Below, piece by piece: positions 43,024-54,994 of a stretch of 64,000 bases of DNA. The DNA comes from Nautilus pompilius (Eukaryota; Mollusca; Cephalopoda; Nautilida; Nautilidae): NCBI GenBank assembly GCA_018389105.1, contig JACATO010000930.1:186001-250000 (forward strand). Direction: 5' to 3'. Every line of letters begins with the position of its first letter. Position 1 is the first letter of the stretch. The notes beneath the pieces were generated by a model. The model did no database searches, had not been told where the DNA came from, and saw only the letters and a list, made by a program, of their open reading frames with translations. Made by a program: the position numbers and the translations under genes.

Positions 43024-46000
43024 GGTTTTTTTAAAAAAAAAAGATTCTTTTTCTTAATATTCCATAATATTCTTGTCTTCCTTTCTAGAATGAATTTCCA
43101 TTAAGTTGTGAAAAAAAAAGAGGGACTGATAAAAATCTCATTTTCTTTCAAACCCTGTAAGTAAACAAGATGTTATTAAATGACATGGAAAAGTTTTAAG
43201 ACAAACTTTTATGAAAAAATGACAATCAGATACCTCTAAAGAAAGTGTGGAAAATATCGAGACTTGAAACTGGCTTCTAAAATACAATGGATTGTCAATT
43301 AACCCAAAATGTTCAATTGCCAAAAACATCATAATTTACTACAAGTTGTGGCTAAAAGAAAATTATTTGCTTCTAACAGCCTGAAAGATTGTTAGGAAAA
43401 ATAATTCTAAGAATACTATCATTAAATAATGACAAAGCTATTTAAACTTTAAAGCATGGTGAAAAAAAACAAAAAAAACAATACTAGTCACTATCAGCAA
43501 TGAAATAACATTTTAGCCTTTTCAATTGTGAAAAGAATCTTTTTTTTTGTAAATTCTTTCTAACACTGATGCCTTCTATTACAGAATCTCAAACAGTGTG
43601 TTGCCAACAACTGTGGATTTATCAAGGCCACCACTTATCCTGTCCTGCTCTCTGGCCACTATGACAGACATTATTCAACTTTCCACCAAGAAAACAAACA
43701 TTGCAAGGCATTGTTGGGTTTGCTGACATTTTTTGGTAAAAATCAAATTATCTTAGTTTTTAAGATTTTAATGTAGCATTTTAAATAAATTTGCACTTTC
43801 ATTAACAAGCTTAGTTTTATCAGTGCTACGTAAAATTCCACTTTTATTAGAATAGCTAAAACAGTGTTCTATGTTTATATATTAATCTTCAGGGTTTTCA
43901 AATTTAAAATTCTGCATATATATCTTGTGCATAAGCACATAGTAAATAATAAAAATCATTAAATTTATGGTCTGATATCTTCACTCCTTGATATAACAGA
44001 GCTCTTTAAGTTAGAATGTGTTTATGGAACTCTCACAAGAATGTAGACTGTGATGACAATGGAATTGTCATAATTATATTCTTGCTTATTCCATTATTTT
44101 ACATACCTGACATTGGGGAGGGGTTGGTTGCATGGAATGGTTCTCTAAAACAAGTTATCATTTTTACAGACAATGGGTTTATACATCAGACAGACATTTT
44201 GGCTTTCAAGAGTGATGAAAACAGTTGCACTTTTGATTTCAGAGAACACCAGGCTTTGTTTAGTGCAGAACTAATAAATGAAATAAGAAAATAAATATCC
44301 ATTTCTCTCTCTCTTAACACTACTGTATTAAGTATTTGTCTCATTTTACTTTTCATCAACAATTAATTTCTATTCCTGAACCAATAACTGACCATGTACC
44401 ACACATCCATGCCAAAAAAGCCTTAGATTCTCATCATGCATTGCAAACTCAGGTATAAAAATGGACCAAAAACAATAGTCATTTCATGCAGCAAGAATGC
44501 TAAACCAGTTAGTGCACGTGACAGAGTAGTGTAGGCTGGTCAGTGAGAAAGATTTGGGACTGTCAGATGAGTGTGGTGTTTATCATCAGACCAATATTAT
44601 AGCAGATTAAGAGAAATCTAGCAGCCATTAGCAGTGGTGGCACACTGAATGGGAAAGGGTTGTTTGCCAAGTGTGTGCTGGTTGAAGAGAAATCTTAGTA
44701 TGTCTCATGCAAATTAAGTAGCAAATGACTTAAAGCACTCTTCATAAACTTGGCTATAATGAATGAGATTACTTAGAAGACCTTACTCGTGGATTTCCAC
44801 AAAGCCTGTAGATATGCATGAGCATACACTACTCAATGCAGATCTGGAAATCAATGGCATTTAAGCAAATTGAAATTTCAGCAGTACACATCAAATGAAC
44901 AAATATAAGTAAAGAAATCCATACGGAGAGAGACCCTACAGTCCAACTGCTTATAAATCAATGATATAGGATGATACACTGGCAAAATTGACCTAGTGTT
45001 GATCAAAGTTTAACTTAACATCATGATCAGTTGCCTTCATTATGGGGAACACATTCTTCAGGTGGAGCTACATGCTGTACTGCTTGATCCACCACTGCAT
45101 GAAAGCCAAGGTGACTGGCTTTTCCCTAGAATTCTACTTAGTACTTTTGGGAGTATCTCAACAGAAAACTGAGATCAACCAACCTGTCCATTTCCATGTA
45201 ATGAGAATCACTTAAAGGCTACATTCATTCACATATGGGACAGTATGGATCATGATGTGATGCAGCACCTAATTGATTTTATGCCTAATTACATCCAGAC
45301 TCTCATGGATAGATCAGGTGTTGCCAGATATTGATTCAACTTTACTTCTAGGTACAACATTGAAGCTGCAAACAAAAACACCCCTTGTAATAGCTCTGTG
45401 AGACCAAATTTTTCAGAATCATCCTATGTAAGATTATTTAACATAAATTAACCAGCTAAAAGTAGATATTTTAAAGAGGGCACTACACACACTCTACTTC
45501 CTAAATCCATGCCCTACCCTGTTAAAATTGATTAAAATAACACTTTGTACTTTTATTATATAGCATATTACTATTTTATTTCACCCTGGAATTTAGTTTA
45601 TTACCTAATTAATTTACATGCTAAGAAAATGTGTGTGTGGACAGTAGCTAAAAGTCAACAGTCAGAAATTGAAAACAAAAAGTAAGTGTCATGTGTGTGT
45701 CTCTTAGACAAGCAAGCCAATACAATTTAAGGCAAATTATACCACTGCTTCCAATGAGAGGCCAGTAATATACCTTGAGGTATGGCATAAAACCATGGCT
45801 GATGAATACAAATTGATTTTCATCATTGACAGTTTCCTCCCATCTTTAAATACAGAAAATATCAGGGTTCCAAAAATAGTTGCCAGATAAGCATTTAAAA
45901 AAAAATCTAACAGGTGAATATTTTTTCTGATAGCCATGAATGACACCAAAAACTGCATGAAGCTGCATTGACCTGTACAGACCTTTGTCTTGTAAATTAT

Positions 46001-47929
46001 GGACAACACTCAATTTGATTTAAAACAGCAAGAAAACTGGTTTTATTAATCATATTATGTGGTTTTAAGGAATGAGTGAGCAGTAACACATGATAAATGT
46101 AAGTGATGTGCACATGCCATGGAAAATACATGAACACAAATGGGAGGATGCAAACAGGAGTGAAACAGAGAAAGGAAGTTTACCATCACAGCATAAAAAT
46201 ATTATGAGCCTTTATCCAACTTTTGATACAGACAGTTAAAAGTCACCTGCAAAGACTCAATCTGTAGTGGTACACCTTTGGGTTCACTCCTCATAACAAA
46301 AAGAATCATCTTTCAACCTTTCTGACCTTCTCTGCTCATAAGGAAACTGGAAGTAACCATGAGGCTTTATGGGGCAGCAAACCCACTCCAACCAAAAGCA
46401 TTTTCAGAAGATTTGTAAGGCTTTACTCAAGCAAATGTAATGCAATCATGAACTCCAGTGTGAGCAACTGAAAGTAATTTCTGAATACTTGGTTAATTAA
46501 ACCAAGCTTTGGACTGCCTAGAAGACAAAAAACAATTAACTTGACCTTCCTATTGTGACCCTATTTTTGCCGGCAGCCAGAACATTTTCCTGGTTACCAA
46601 ATTTTTTGAAATTTCTGGAGCCATGCAGCCAAAATTATTGCAATTTTTTAAAAAAAATTTAAAAGTGTAATTACACCATTACCAGTGCACTGCCAAAGCA
46701 TTTGTGTTTTGTTTCTGATTTTATAACATGCCTTTTGCTAAAACACTGCTCAAAGCGTGTTGCATCTCCACAAGGAATGACGACATTGATGGAGCTCAGT
46801 ACAGAGGCCCTATGAATGTAAGGATTGGTTTCTTGTGTTAAAAATTCATCTACACATAGCACAGGGGAACGCTAAATGTTTCTGGTTAAACACAAGTGGT
46901 GCAGGCAAGCATGTCTTCATTTAGCAGCTTTCGATTCATTCATGCAATTAGTTTTGGAACTGCTATGAACAATTACAACTCACTACTGCAGAACAAAAGG
47001 CAAAATCTTTCATCATCTGGCTGCTGGAATGGCGACGCCCTGGGCGGTTATGTTTATTCCAGGGATTGTGTTCAAATACGATTTAGTCGCTGGCTTGATG
47101 ATCCTCATCCGGGTCCCATTTGAACGACTCCCGGTAGGTAGGGTCTATCTTATTACAAGGCTTCAGTGTGGACTACAGGGTACATCGACAAACATGATAT
47201 TTAAAAAAAAAAAAAAAAACGATATTCGGTCTACATTCATAATTTTCATAGGTTATCTTTTAGGTAACCAACAATAATTTATACTTTTTCTTTTTAAAGT
47301 AGGGGCCCACGAAAGAACAGTACTACCGTCAATAACACTTAATATATTATATTAAGGTATCCTTGATTTAAAGACAAGTCCACGGTATTTTGTTGTATTT
47401 TAAATAATAGTTTATAATTTATATATATTTATATATATATACTGCAGCCTCCTGAATCTGTTCCAAATTGTCCACTCTTTTATTGAGGAAACCCGAAATA
47501 TCTAACACCAAACAGTAGATTTTTACGTTCTCTCTCTTTTTTCTTTTTTTTTTTCTTGGGAGAATCTGAAATCTTCATTTACACCTGTAATTGAAAATTA
47601 AAATAAAATTAGCCAGCTTATTGGTACCTACATCAAGCTCCTTACACGTTTCGCCAAAGAACACAAAAGATGGCTGTTTTTGCTATAAGGAGGAGACAAC
47701 TCTCAGCGCCCATTCCCTCGACAGTAAAGCTGATACAACCTTCCCCAGCTGCATTATCCGTTTACTAGCTTTTCGCCGATTGCAATGGGTTTCTAACCTT
47801 TTGTTGTTAGTTCTGTGAAATTTTACTGCTTGGAAATGCGCACCGTGTCTTTTGTTTTGGCACTGGTGTCAAATGGAAATGTATTCACCTTAAGATCTCT
47901 TCTTTTCTCTTGCAGATTTTACCATCAAG
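43024..47929. other. Probable 5' intron of the minus-strand zinc-finger gene / intergenic
   Basis: AT-rich with a Tc1 fragment near 45200-45340. A plus-strand frame at 44016-44294 and a minus-strand frame at 46671-46862 are not recognisable. From about 47020 the base composition becomes more GC-rich, entering a regulatory zone between the two zinc-finger genes. Confidence 0.45.
45200..45340 (+). mobile_element. Tc1-like transposase C-terminal fragment
   Basis: HIWDSMDHDVMQHLIDFMPN then YIQTLMDRSGVARY matches the Tc1 tail (W..M....LI.SMP.R.QAL..A.G..TRY). The rest of the element, possibly reaching back to 44900, is too decayed to delimit. Confidence 0.6.
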
Positions 47930-47939
47930 GTAAACTTAC

Positions 47940-48165
47940 CTCTCGGTTAATTGGCAGAGGCGATTATATGAAAATCGAATTGTTCGGCGCAGCTATGTAA
48001 ATGCCTCTTATAAGTAAAATAAAATCTGCTTCACAATTATTATCTGCATAATTAAGGCCGTTCATAGATTACATACAAACACCTTGAACTGCTGTCCGCT
48101 CATCAGCCACACTTTTAGCCAGTTAGTGTAACTAGGGAATATCCGAGAGGACGAGAAAACTTACC
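47940..48165 (-). other. Candidate alternative 5' exon ends for the minus-strand zinc-finger gene
   Basis: Two strong minus-strand donors occur: GAGAG|GTAAGTTT with the exon end at 47940 and GGATG|GTAAGTTT with the exon end at 48165. They lie upstream of the gene at 42-43 kb. No coding frame joins them convincingly, so they would be untranslated first exons. This is inference from splice-site strength only. Confidence 0.3.
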
Positions 48166-48224
48166 ATCCACGCTTCACAAGTGCCCTAGAAAGTTCCATC
48201 ACAACTCTTTATTTTTAGATGTGG

Positions 48225-48345
48225 AAAGAAACCCATACCAGACAGAGAACTGCTCCCGACCGGGATCCTAGGTGGGGTCCTCCTCGTTCAGGGCAGTTTA
48301 CCAGTTTAACCACTGGGCCCCCAGCCGTCCATCTCCGTTATTATC
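48225..48345 (-). mobile_element. Probable tRNA-derived SINE (minus strand)
   Basis: On the minus strand the segment reads GGGCCCAGTGGTTAAACTGG and then, about 30 bp on, GGATCCCGGTCGG. These resemble a tRNA A box (TGGCNNAGTGG) and B box (GGTTCGANTCC). Not a functional tRNA, because the stems do not close. Confidence 0.5.
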
Positions 48346-49103
48346 TTTTCAAATACACACATATAGCAATAACAATAAAACAAGAACGTTCTCAGGCAAT
48401 TTAGTTAGTTTATTTTCTTCTAAGGTAACTATCGGTATTCTTCAAACGTTGGGATGTAGACTTTCGAGAACAACTTTTCAAAGCTCCGAGCTCGGTTCCA
48501 GGCTAAAATTAAAGGTCAATACAGATCTTCTGTCAGCATCCAAAATCTCAACGGAAATCTAATCGATTACAAGAAAACAGAACCCAGTTTTGTCGCACAG
48601 GCACCATTAAAAAACAAGAGAAGGTCTCCTGTAGAGTTCGTAGGAGATCTAATAATTACTTTAGCATAAGAGTTAACGCGCTCGGTGACCTTGACTGCTG
48701 CGCCATCTGAGACAATCTGAATTATCGCTTCTCGGTCTAAGTGCGACCATAACAACGGATACAGCCTCGCACGTGTTGAAGTCTGGAGGCGCTTTATCCC
48801 TTACTCTACAGTCGCACCTCATCGAGAAATCATCATATTAAGGGAGGGTTTCAATACAAGGGCTCTGCGGCTAGGGAAAGGACCAGAATGTAAGCTAATT
48901 TTTCATTTTTCAACACCTGACTCGTTCCTCGGATGGATAAGGTGCGTATGAAATTTATTTCAAGGTTTGTTCGACTATAATTAGATCATTTTTTTTTTTT
49001 TTTTAAAAAATCCAGGAAATATTTTGTTTAATGTGATAACTCGGGCCATCACTGTGTAGTAGCCAGAACTGGGATGGCGGACCCATGATACTCCTGAGGA
49101 GCT

Positions 49104-49164
49104 GTGACGTAACATCGTAGCGACATGACGTCACAATTACTCTCCGAGCACCCCTGTCGTGACG
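49104..49164. promoter_or_regulatory. Cluster of CRE-like sites
   Basis: A perfect palindromic cAMP response element TGACGTCA lies at 49126-49133. A variant TGACGTAA is 22 bp to its left (49104-49111) and a half-site TGACG at 49160. The sites lie between the divergent zinc-finger genes, close to other CpG-containing sequence. CREB/ATF factors bind such sites in animals; use here is inferred. Confidence 0.45.
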
Positions 49165-49869
49165 CCATTATCGCGACGAAAGTAAAATTACTCTGAACGT
49201 AGAGTCTTCTTCATCTAATTTTAATATATTATTTATATTTTTAATAAATTAGTATTTAATGTCAAAATCCAAATATTATAAGAAATGTGGATTAATTGTT
49301 TCGGCGAAGCGTTGTCCGGTCCGGTTTTAAAACATTCTCGAACTTTCTTCCGCCGTCTGGGACCAGTCATAGCATCTCATCTCTATGAATGCCTTCACAC
49401 CCGCCTGTGGGCGATTAGTTTGTCTGTTTGTTTGGTTTTTTTCGGTAACCCTTTCCGTGCAGCAATGTGTTCCACAGTGGTACAGATTTCCAAGACTGGT
49501 TGGCTGAAAAAATATGGTATAATCAACAACAACAACGAGAAGAAGAGAGAGACGAAACATCGTGTGTGCCCCCCCCCATCTCCTTGTAGCGAAACTGCTG
49601 TCTCTGCAGAAACTTCGTCCGTCCACTACAAGACAAATCATAAACAACTTCTCCAGAAAGGTGGAGGAACAATATATATATATGTCGAGGAGGATGGCTG
49701 GTCAGCGTGGCGAGCCATTTAATGATGAAGACCAGTTTTAAAGACCGTGATTGGAATTTGCGCCTACACTTTTCGAAGATTCTCCAAATAAGGACATGAT
49801 CATTCACCGAACTATATATATATATATATCGATACCATATTCATATATACAGTAGTTATCTGATTAACA

Positions 49870-50060
49870 TTGCGACAAATGAAGCACCATTCGCGCGACT
49901 GGGTTTTATTCCACGGATTTATTCTCTTTTTCACCGGCTCGCCGCCACACACACACAATTCAGGGGGAAACAACTTGAGCTGGCTTCTAATCGGCACGGG
50001 TTGGAGTTGTCTCCTCGTGAGAACAGCCATGTATCTCGAGGCTCCCTCCGTCTCGTCTCG
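49870..50060 (+). other. Candidate untranslated first exon of the plus-strand zinc-finger gene
   Basis: GC-rich sequence ends in TCTCG before GTAAGTCG (donor at 50061), and the next strong plus-strand acceptor with a clear tract is at 52894, just before the zinc-finger frame. The exon start is arbitrary; only its 3' end is supported. Confidence 0.4.
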
Positions 50061-52894
50061 GTAAGTCGACAGATCCCTTTACCGCGGTCTCGAGGAGTGA
50101 CGCCATCTGTTGCTTCCATCCCGACCCCGGCCGCTGTTGCTATCGGTATATGAGATGCGAAAGGAGATGGTGGGGGGGCCGCCCACCCTCGGGGAGTTGT
50201 TGCTGGTCGGCCGAAGGCGCGCGCGTTCCGTCCGGGTACCAGTCGTAGTCCCCATCTGTTGTTGCTATCGGTATATGAGATGCGAAAGGAGATGGTGGGG
50301 GGGGGGGGCCGCCCACCCTCGGGGAGTTGTTGCTGGTCGGCCGAAGGCGCGCGCGTTCCGTCCGGGTACCCGTCGTAGTCCCCATCTGGAGAAGCTGTCT
50401 CGGCCGAGGCAGATTCCAAGTTGAATTCAAAAATGGTGATGGTATTATCATCTAACGCTGTATAAACTGGCGAAAACCGAAGCCCCTCCAGTGGTCATCC
50501 CTCTACCCCTGGCAACAGGGAGACCTGGCCCAATGATCGCCATTTATTAAGGCGGAACCGGGGTTCGGGTACGACGTGGTCTGGGATTGCAAACCCCCCC
50601 CCCCTACACGCTATGGTTATCACGAGGATGGTCACATTCAGTACATTTACTACTTAAGAAATGCATGCACATCCAGATAGTCATGTTGCATAACCTATGG
50701 TCATTAACCTTCTGTACTGATCAATTCTATCAGCAACTTTTACCTTTCTTGGCTACCAAAATCCTGTGGTGTTCATCCTATCTTCAGTAGAACCGAAGTC
50801 TTAAAGCTGCACTTACACTCAATTTTCCAGTAAATTTTCATGTTTTCTGGAACAGACAGAAATTCTGTAGAAGTTGGATTTCTGTCATGTCTATGTTCCA
50901 GATTATTTTAAATTTTGCATCCAGAGTCACCCATTTGTTTTACCCCCCCCCACATTCTTTCTATTAACGATCATGTCAACCTCTCCTTTATCAGTTCCAT
51001 TGTCTAGTGATGAATCCTCTGGGTTTTGTGTTTGTGCATGTTAGCCTGGATACAGTCATCAATTACAGATTTAGTACTTTCTGTATACCACGTGAAGCTT
51101 TTCGACAGACTGTCCTGGATTGTTTGAGATTAACCACTGGTTTAGTAATGCTGTAATCAATGCATTCAGTTCGAAAACATTTACTAAGCCTAGTTAGAAA
51201 TAGCAAAAAAAATCCATAAAAAAAGAGAGAGAGAGTGAATGCTACACATTTGTATTGTCTGACCTCTAACAAAAGACGTGTAACAGCAGTAATCAATGTG
51301 GCTTCATGTTGTTGTATTAAGTACCACGTTGGATACGTACAATAAATTACATGTGCTGTTTATCCAAACTGAGCCATCTTATAACGTAAATCTACACAAA
51401 CTTAACTTATGGCAAATTCAGCGGTGCTTGGATTTCCCTCAATCATCATTGCTTTGTGCCGGTTACTAAATAGAAAAATGCATTCGACCGCTCCACAGTA
51501 ATGGCTCATATCTGAAACAGTGATGCTTATGATGCAGCTAATGTACATTTATGTGCACCACAAGGGGCATCAAGTAAATGAGAAATTTTACTACTGAAAT
51601 TTGGCAATTGCATTATTTTTCTTACTGATGATGACACTAGTACAGTCAATGCATTTATTTATTCAGTTCTAGCTCATTGTGTACATAGCCCACAATCGTG
51701 TCAGCCTCACCAGATGCTATAATTTTATTTGTATGTTGGATAAAAAACTGAATTTACATCTCATTCTGAAACAATGAATATACAAGAGCATGCATTTCCT
51801 GTTACTTCTGTCATTATTTTCATCATTTGTCAAAGAGAGATCTGCATTCTTTCATGTCTGATATTATTAAATTAAAATAGTCTATTAATGCAGCTTATAG
51901 CTGTAATTAACATTACTACTATTCTCTAGTTTTCAAACACTTAGGCTTAAACTAAAAGTTCTAAGAGTTATGGAAGGAACTCTTGGATCATCTCTTTGAA
52001 GCCAGCCAATATGATACCTTTAGTGCAGCCATAGTAGGCTACTTCATAAGCAGTATTTTCTTGATAAATGCTTTTTCTTTAACTCTGTTTTCAACACTAC
52101 GTCAAGATGATCTCAGTTAAAATAAAAGAAACAATAACAAAATCCACAATTAAAGGTGCAAAGATTGATAGGTATGTACTCAAGGTAAGAGAGAATTTTG
52201 TTTTTGTTTTTATTATAGTGGAGTTATCTCTGTTAATGTTGGATTGAGCCTGGTAGTTTAAAAACGTTTTAATGAGGCAGATGGAATTAGCATTTTTTCA
52301 GTATATAATAGCATATTCCAATGTCTCAACTGTTTCTCATCTCCATAGAAATTGATGTTGCGATGGTGGCTCTGTAGACTTTATTCTTTCTCAAAAACAG
52401 TTGGCAGTGGTCTTCCAGCATTAATGAGAGGTGCCAGTCAGCTGTGTAGCATAAAAGAACTGTGTTGAAACTGAGGTTGTGTAAACGTGATTTTGCTGAT
52501 TCTGTTAATGAAGTCTCAAATGAACCAATCCAAAACCACCTGTGTAATTGCGAAATACACATTTTTCCTAGTGTGTCTGTTTATTGTGCTGTGACTAGCT
52601 GGGTAGTTTATGACATGGTATCTTCAGCTTTGATGTATAGCTTGTCAGGCAGTTGTTTTATGTAATATTGAGGTTGTAGAATTTACATAACACCCAGCTG
52701 CTGTGAATTGAAGTAATTCTACTATCAGAAAATTATCCAATTAACTACTGCTTATACAGTCTTAAATTTAAGTTCTTGATTGTGATTGCTCTAACATGAC
52801 AAACCTCAGGTTTTTTGTAATTTAAACCACTTTTAATGTAATCCATGGAACTGTAATTTTATTAATATTAAATAGTTTTTTCTTTTCTTTACAG
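50061..52894 (+). other. Probable intron 1 of the plus-strand zinc-finger gene
   Basis: Includes the 125-bp tandem duplication near its start, then AT-rich sequence without recognisable genes. It ends in tttttcttttctttacag at 52894. Confidence 0.45.
50136..50389. repeat. Recent tandem duplication of a GC-rich 125-bp unit
   Basis: Unit 1 starts at 50136 and unit 2 at 50261, both beginning GTTGCTATCGGTATATGAGA. They are nearly identical, differing by the length of a G run (about 7 versus 12 to 13), one A/C change and the last bases. Each unit carries GGTGGG...CCCACC, a potential hairpin or quadruplex, and GGCGCGCGCG. Confidence 0.93.
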
Positions 52895-52983
52895 ATTTTG
52901 AAGACACAGCAAGCTAATTACAATTCTACAAATTTGGTGGATATCTTAGCAGACATTAAAAGAAATAGCAAAGTTTCTTTGAT

Positions 52984-53937
52984 ATGGATGACCAACAACC
53001 AGATGGAATTTACATCTCTGAGCATTGCATGGACTATCCTTCCAAATCTGGCCTGATTACTCGCATTTACAGTAAGTGTTCATCACAAACTTGCTACAAT
53101 TGTGAACAATACCAACCATCATTTTCTTGTCATCAGTGTCCAATAAATTGTGTGCATCTTCATTCTGACAAACGTTTGTATAAATGTGATCACTGCAGGA
53201 AAGCATTTATGTCACATTCTGTTCTTATCAGGCATGTAAGAACTCACACTGAGAACAACCACTGCACGTGTACTTATTGTGGGAAAACATTTTCTGAGCG
53301 CTCTTGCCTGAACCGACATGCTAAAACACATACTGGGGAAAAACCTTACGTGTGCGAACATTGTGGAAAAACATTTTCTGAGCGTTCTCATCTCATTAGC
53401 CATATCAGGACTCACACTGGAGAAAAACCCTACACATGTCATCACTGCGGCAAGGCGTTTTCTGTGCATTCCAGCCTTAACAACCATGTCAGAACCCATA
53501 CTGGGGAAAAACCCTACACATGTGAGCACTGTGGCAAGGCATTTTCAGGGCATTCCAGCCTTAGTAGTCATGTCAGAACTCATACTGGGGAAAAACCCTA
53601 CAAATGCGAACATTGTAAAAAGGGGTTTTCTCAGCATTCCAGCCTTATTAGCCATCTCAGAACTCACAGTGGTGAGAAACCTTACAAGTGTGATCAATGT
53701 GATAAATCATTTTCTCGACGTTTCATTCTTATTAGCCATGTTAGAACTCACACGGGGGAGAAACCTTACAAATGCAACCATTGTGAGAAGGCATTTTCTC
53801 AGCGTTCTATTCTTATTAGCCATGTTAGAACTCACACGGGGGAGAAACCTTATAAATGTGACCATTGTGATAAGGGATTTTCTCAGTACTCGCATCTTGT
53901 GAACCACACGAGAACTCATTCTGGGAAGATAGCCTAG
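52984..53937 (+). CDS. C2H2 zinc-finger protein, 317 aa, paralogue of the 42-43 kb gene
   Basis: Starts MDDQQPDGIY within an exon beginning at 52895 after a strong acceptor. The two N-terminal finger relics have lost key Cys/His residues (SEHCMDYPSKSGLITRIY; CEQYQPSFSCHQCPINCVH), unlike the minus-strand paralogue, where both are intact. Nine canonical C2H2 fingers follow from CDHCRKAF (about residue 76) to CDHCDKGFSQYSHLVNHTRTH, joined by TGEKPY linkers; one linker is ENNHCT. The frame stops in the next linker (SGKIA*), and the bases after TAG still encode RCYHCAKSF, the start of another finger, so the array has been shortened by a nonsense change. Probably a nuclear DNA-binding regulator; the target is unknown. 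No effector domain. Confidence 0.9.
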   Translation: MDDQQPDGIYISEHCMDYPSKSGLITRIYSKCSSQTCYNCEQYQPSFSCHQCPINCVHLHSDKRLYKCDHCRKAFMSHSVLIRHVRTHTENNHCTCTYCGKTFSERSCLNRHAKTHTGEKPYVCEHCGKTFSERSHLISHIRTHTGEKPYTCHHCGKAFSVHSSLNNHVRTHTGEKPYTCEHCGKAFSGHSSLSSHVRTHTGEKPYKCEHCKKGFSQHSSLISHLRTHSGEKPYKCDQCDKSFSRRFILISHVRTHTGEKPYKCNHCEKAFSQRSILISHVRTHTGEKPYKCDHCDKGFSQYSHLVNHTRTHSGKIA

Positions 53938-54994
53938 AGATGCTATCATTGCGCAAAGTCTTTTCTCACGGTAATTTAATTCATTAAATGTCTCTAGAAA
54001 TAATAAGTATAATAATCTTTCTATCATTCATATTTATATATATCAAGTTAAATAGCTTTTATTGATAAATGTTGTTTACTCAGTTTAAAAGAATACTAAA
54101 CTAAGGAAAATTGGGAAATAAAAATGAAATGCTATTGTTTTGTATGAGATGTAATCAAGAAGCTTCTGGACTAATATAAAAAAGCCAATAGCCTTTTTTG
54201 GAGAAGCAAGTCATCCATCATATTTCCCCTTCCTCAAATATCAGATATGTGAAGTTGTAGAAATATGTATATTTTATAATAATATCTTTATATTTTGAGT
54301 TTCATAAACAAATGTTGTTTGTTTTTGCCAGCACATTGGATGACACGTCTGAACTAAAATTCAGCCTTTGTGATTTTAAAATTAAAAAGTCCGTCTTTTC
54401 TTTTCTTCAAATAATTTAATAATATCGCATTATATAGATGAGGGTATAGATGAAAAACTTTCAGATTTGAAAATTTTTTATTAATATAATTGATTTTAGT
54501 TATTTAATTAAAAGCTTAGTTTATATAATAATAATAATAATAATAGAAATTGAAGCTTATATAATGTTTATGTAGGCAAAATTGCTGCAAACTATTTAAG
54601 AAAATAATTAGGAAACTCAAACAATCTAATTTTTATCTGTAACCATCCCAGCTCGTTTGAACAGGTTTTGTGTAAAGATGATGTGAATTTGGAAAATCTG
54701 TGTACTCAGCTAGAATCCTTCACACGCTGTGTGTGCACGCTGTTCCATGACAGTACTGCAGTCTGTTGAATACTTAAAATTTTTATTCATATTAAGTAAT
54801 TTTGTTGGTTTTTCAGGATTTTAATGAAAATAAATGAATTCTGCCAGTAACCGTTTTGTTTTTCAGAACTAAGAGATTCATTTTGGAGAAGATAAATAGT
54901 ATTCAATATTTTAGGAAAAGTAATTGTTATCTTACATGTGGTGGGAAAGGTGGCCTTCAGGTGAGACGTATATAATTAACGTGGCTTTGTTGAC
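53938..54994. other. 3' UTR of the zinc-finger gene, then intergenic
   Basis: The first bases hold the residual finger beyond the stop codon. AT-rich thereafter, with an (AAT)n run near 54525-54545. Two T-rich tracts ending in cag near 54815 and 54865 resemble the acceptor before the 52984 gene and may be remnants of the duplicated 5' structure of the pseudogene. Confidence 0.5.
54117..54122 (+). terminator. Candidate polyadenylation signal of the plus-strand zinc-finger gene
   Basis: AATAAA about 180 nt after the stop codon. Confidence 0.4.

Noticed and set aside
44016..44294. 92-codon plus-strand frame with a hydrophobic N-terminal stretch
   Set aside because: No family match I can name, no splice or promoter context; may be chance or a decayed repeat.
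49285..49722. 145-codon plus-strand frame as a protein-coding gene
   Set aside because: No recognisable domain, ends in microsatellite-like TATA sequence, sits in a GC-rich regulatory region with an opposing open frame; not supported.
42037..53937. CRISPR-like regularly spaced repeats
   Set aside because: The 84-bp periodicity is that of coding C2H2 fingers in a eukaryotic genome.
53212..54027. Minus-strand and out-of-frame plus-strand frames across the second zinc-finger gene
   Set aside because: Shadows of the repeated finger units.
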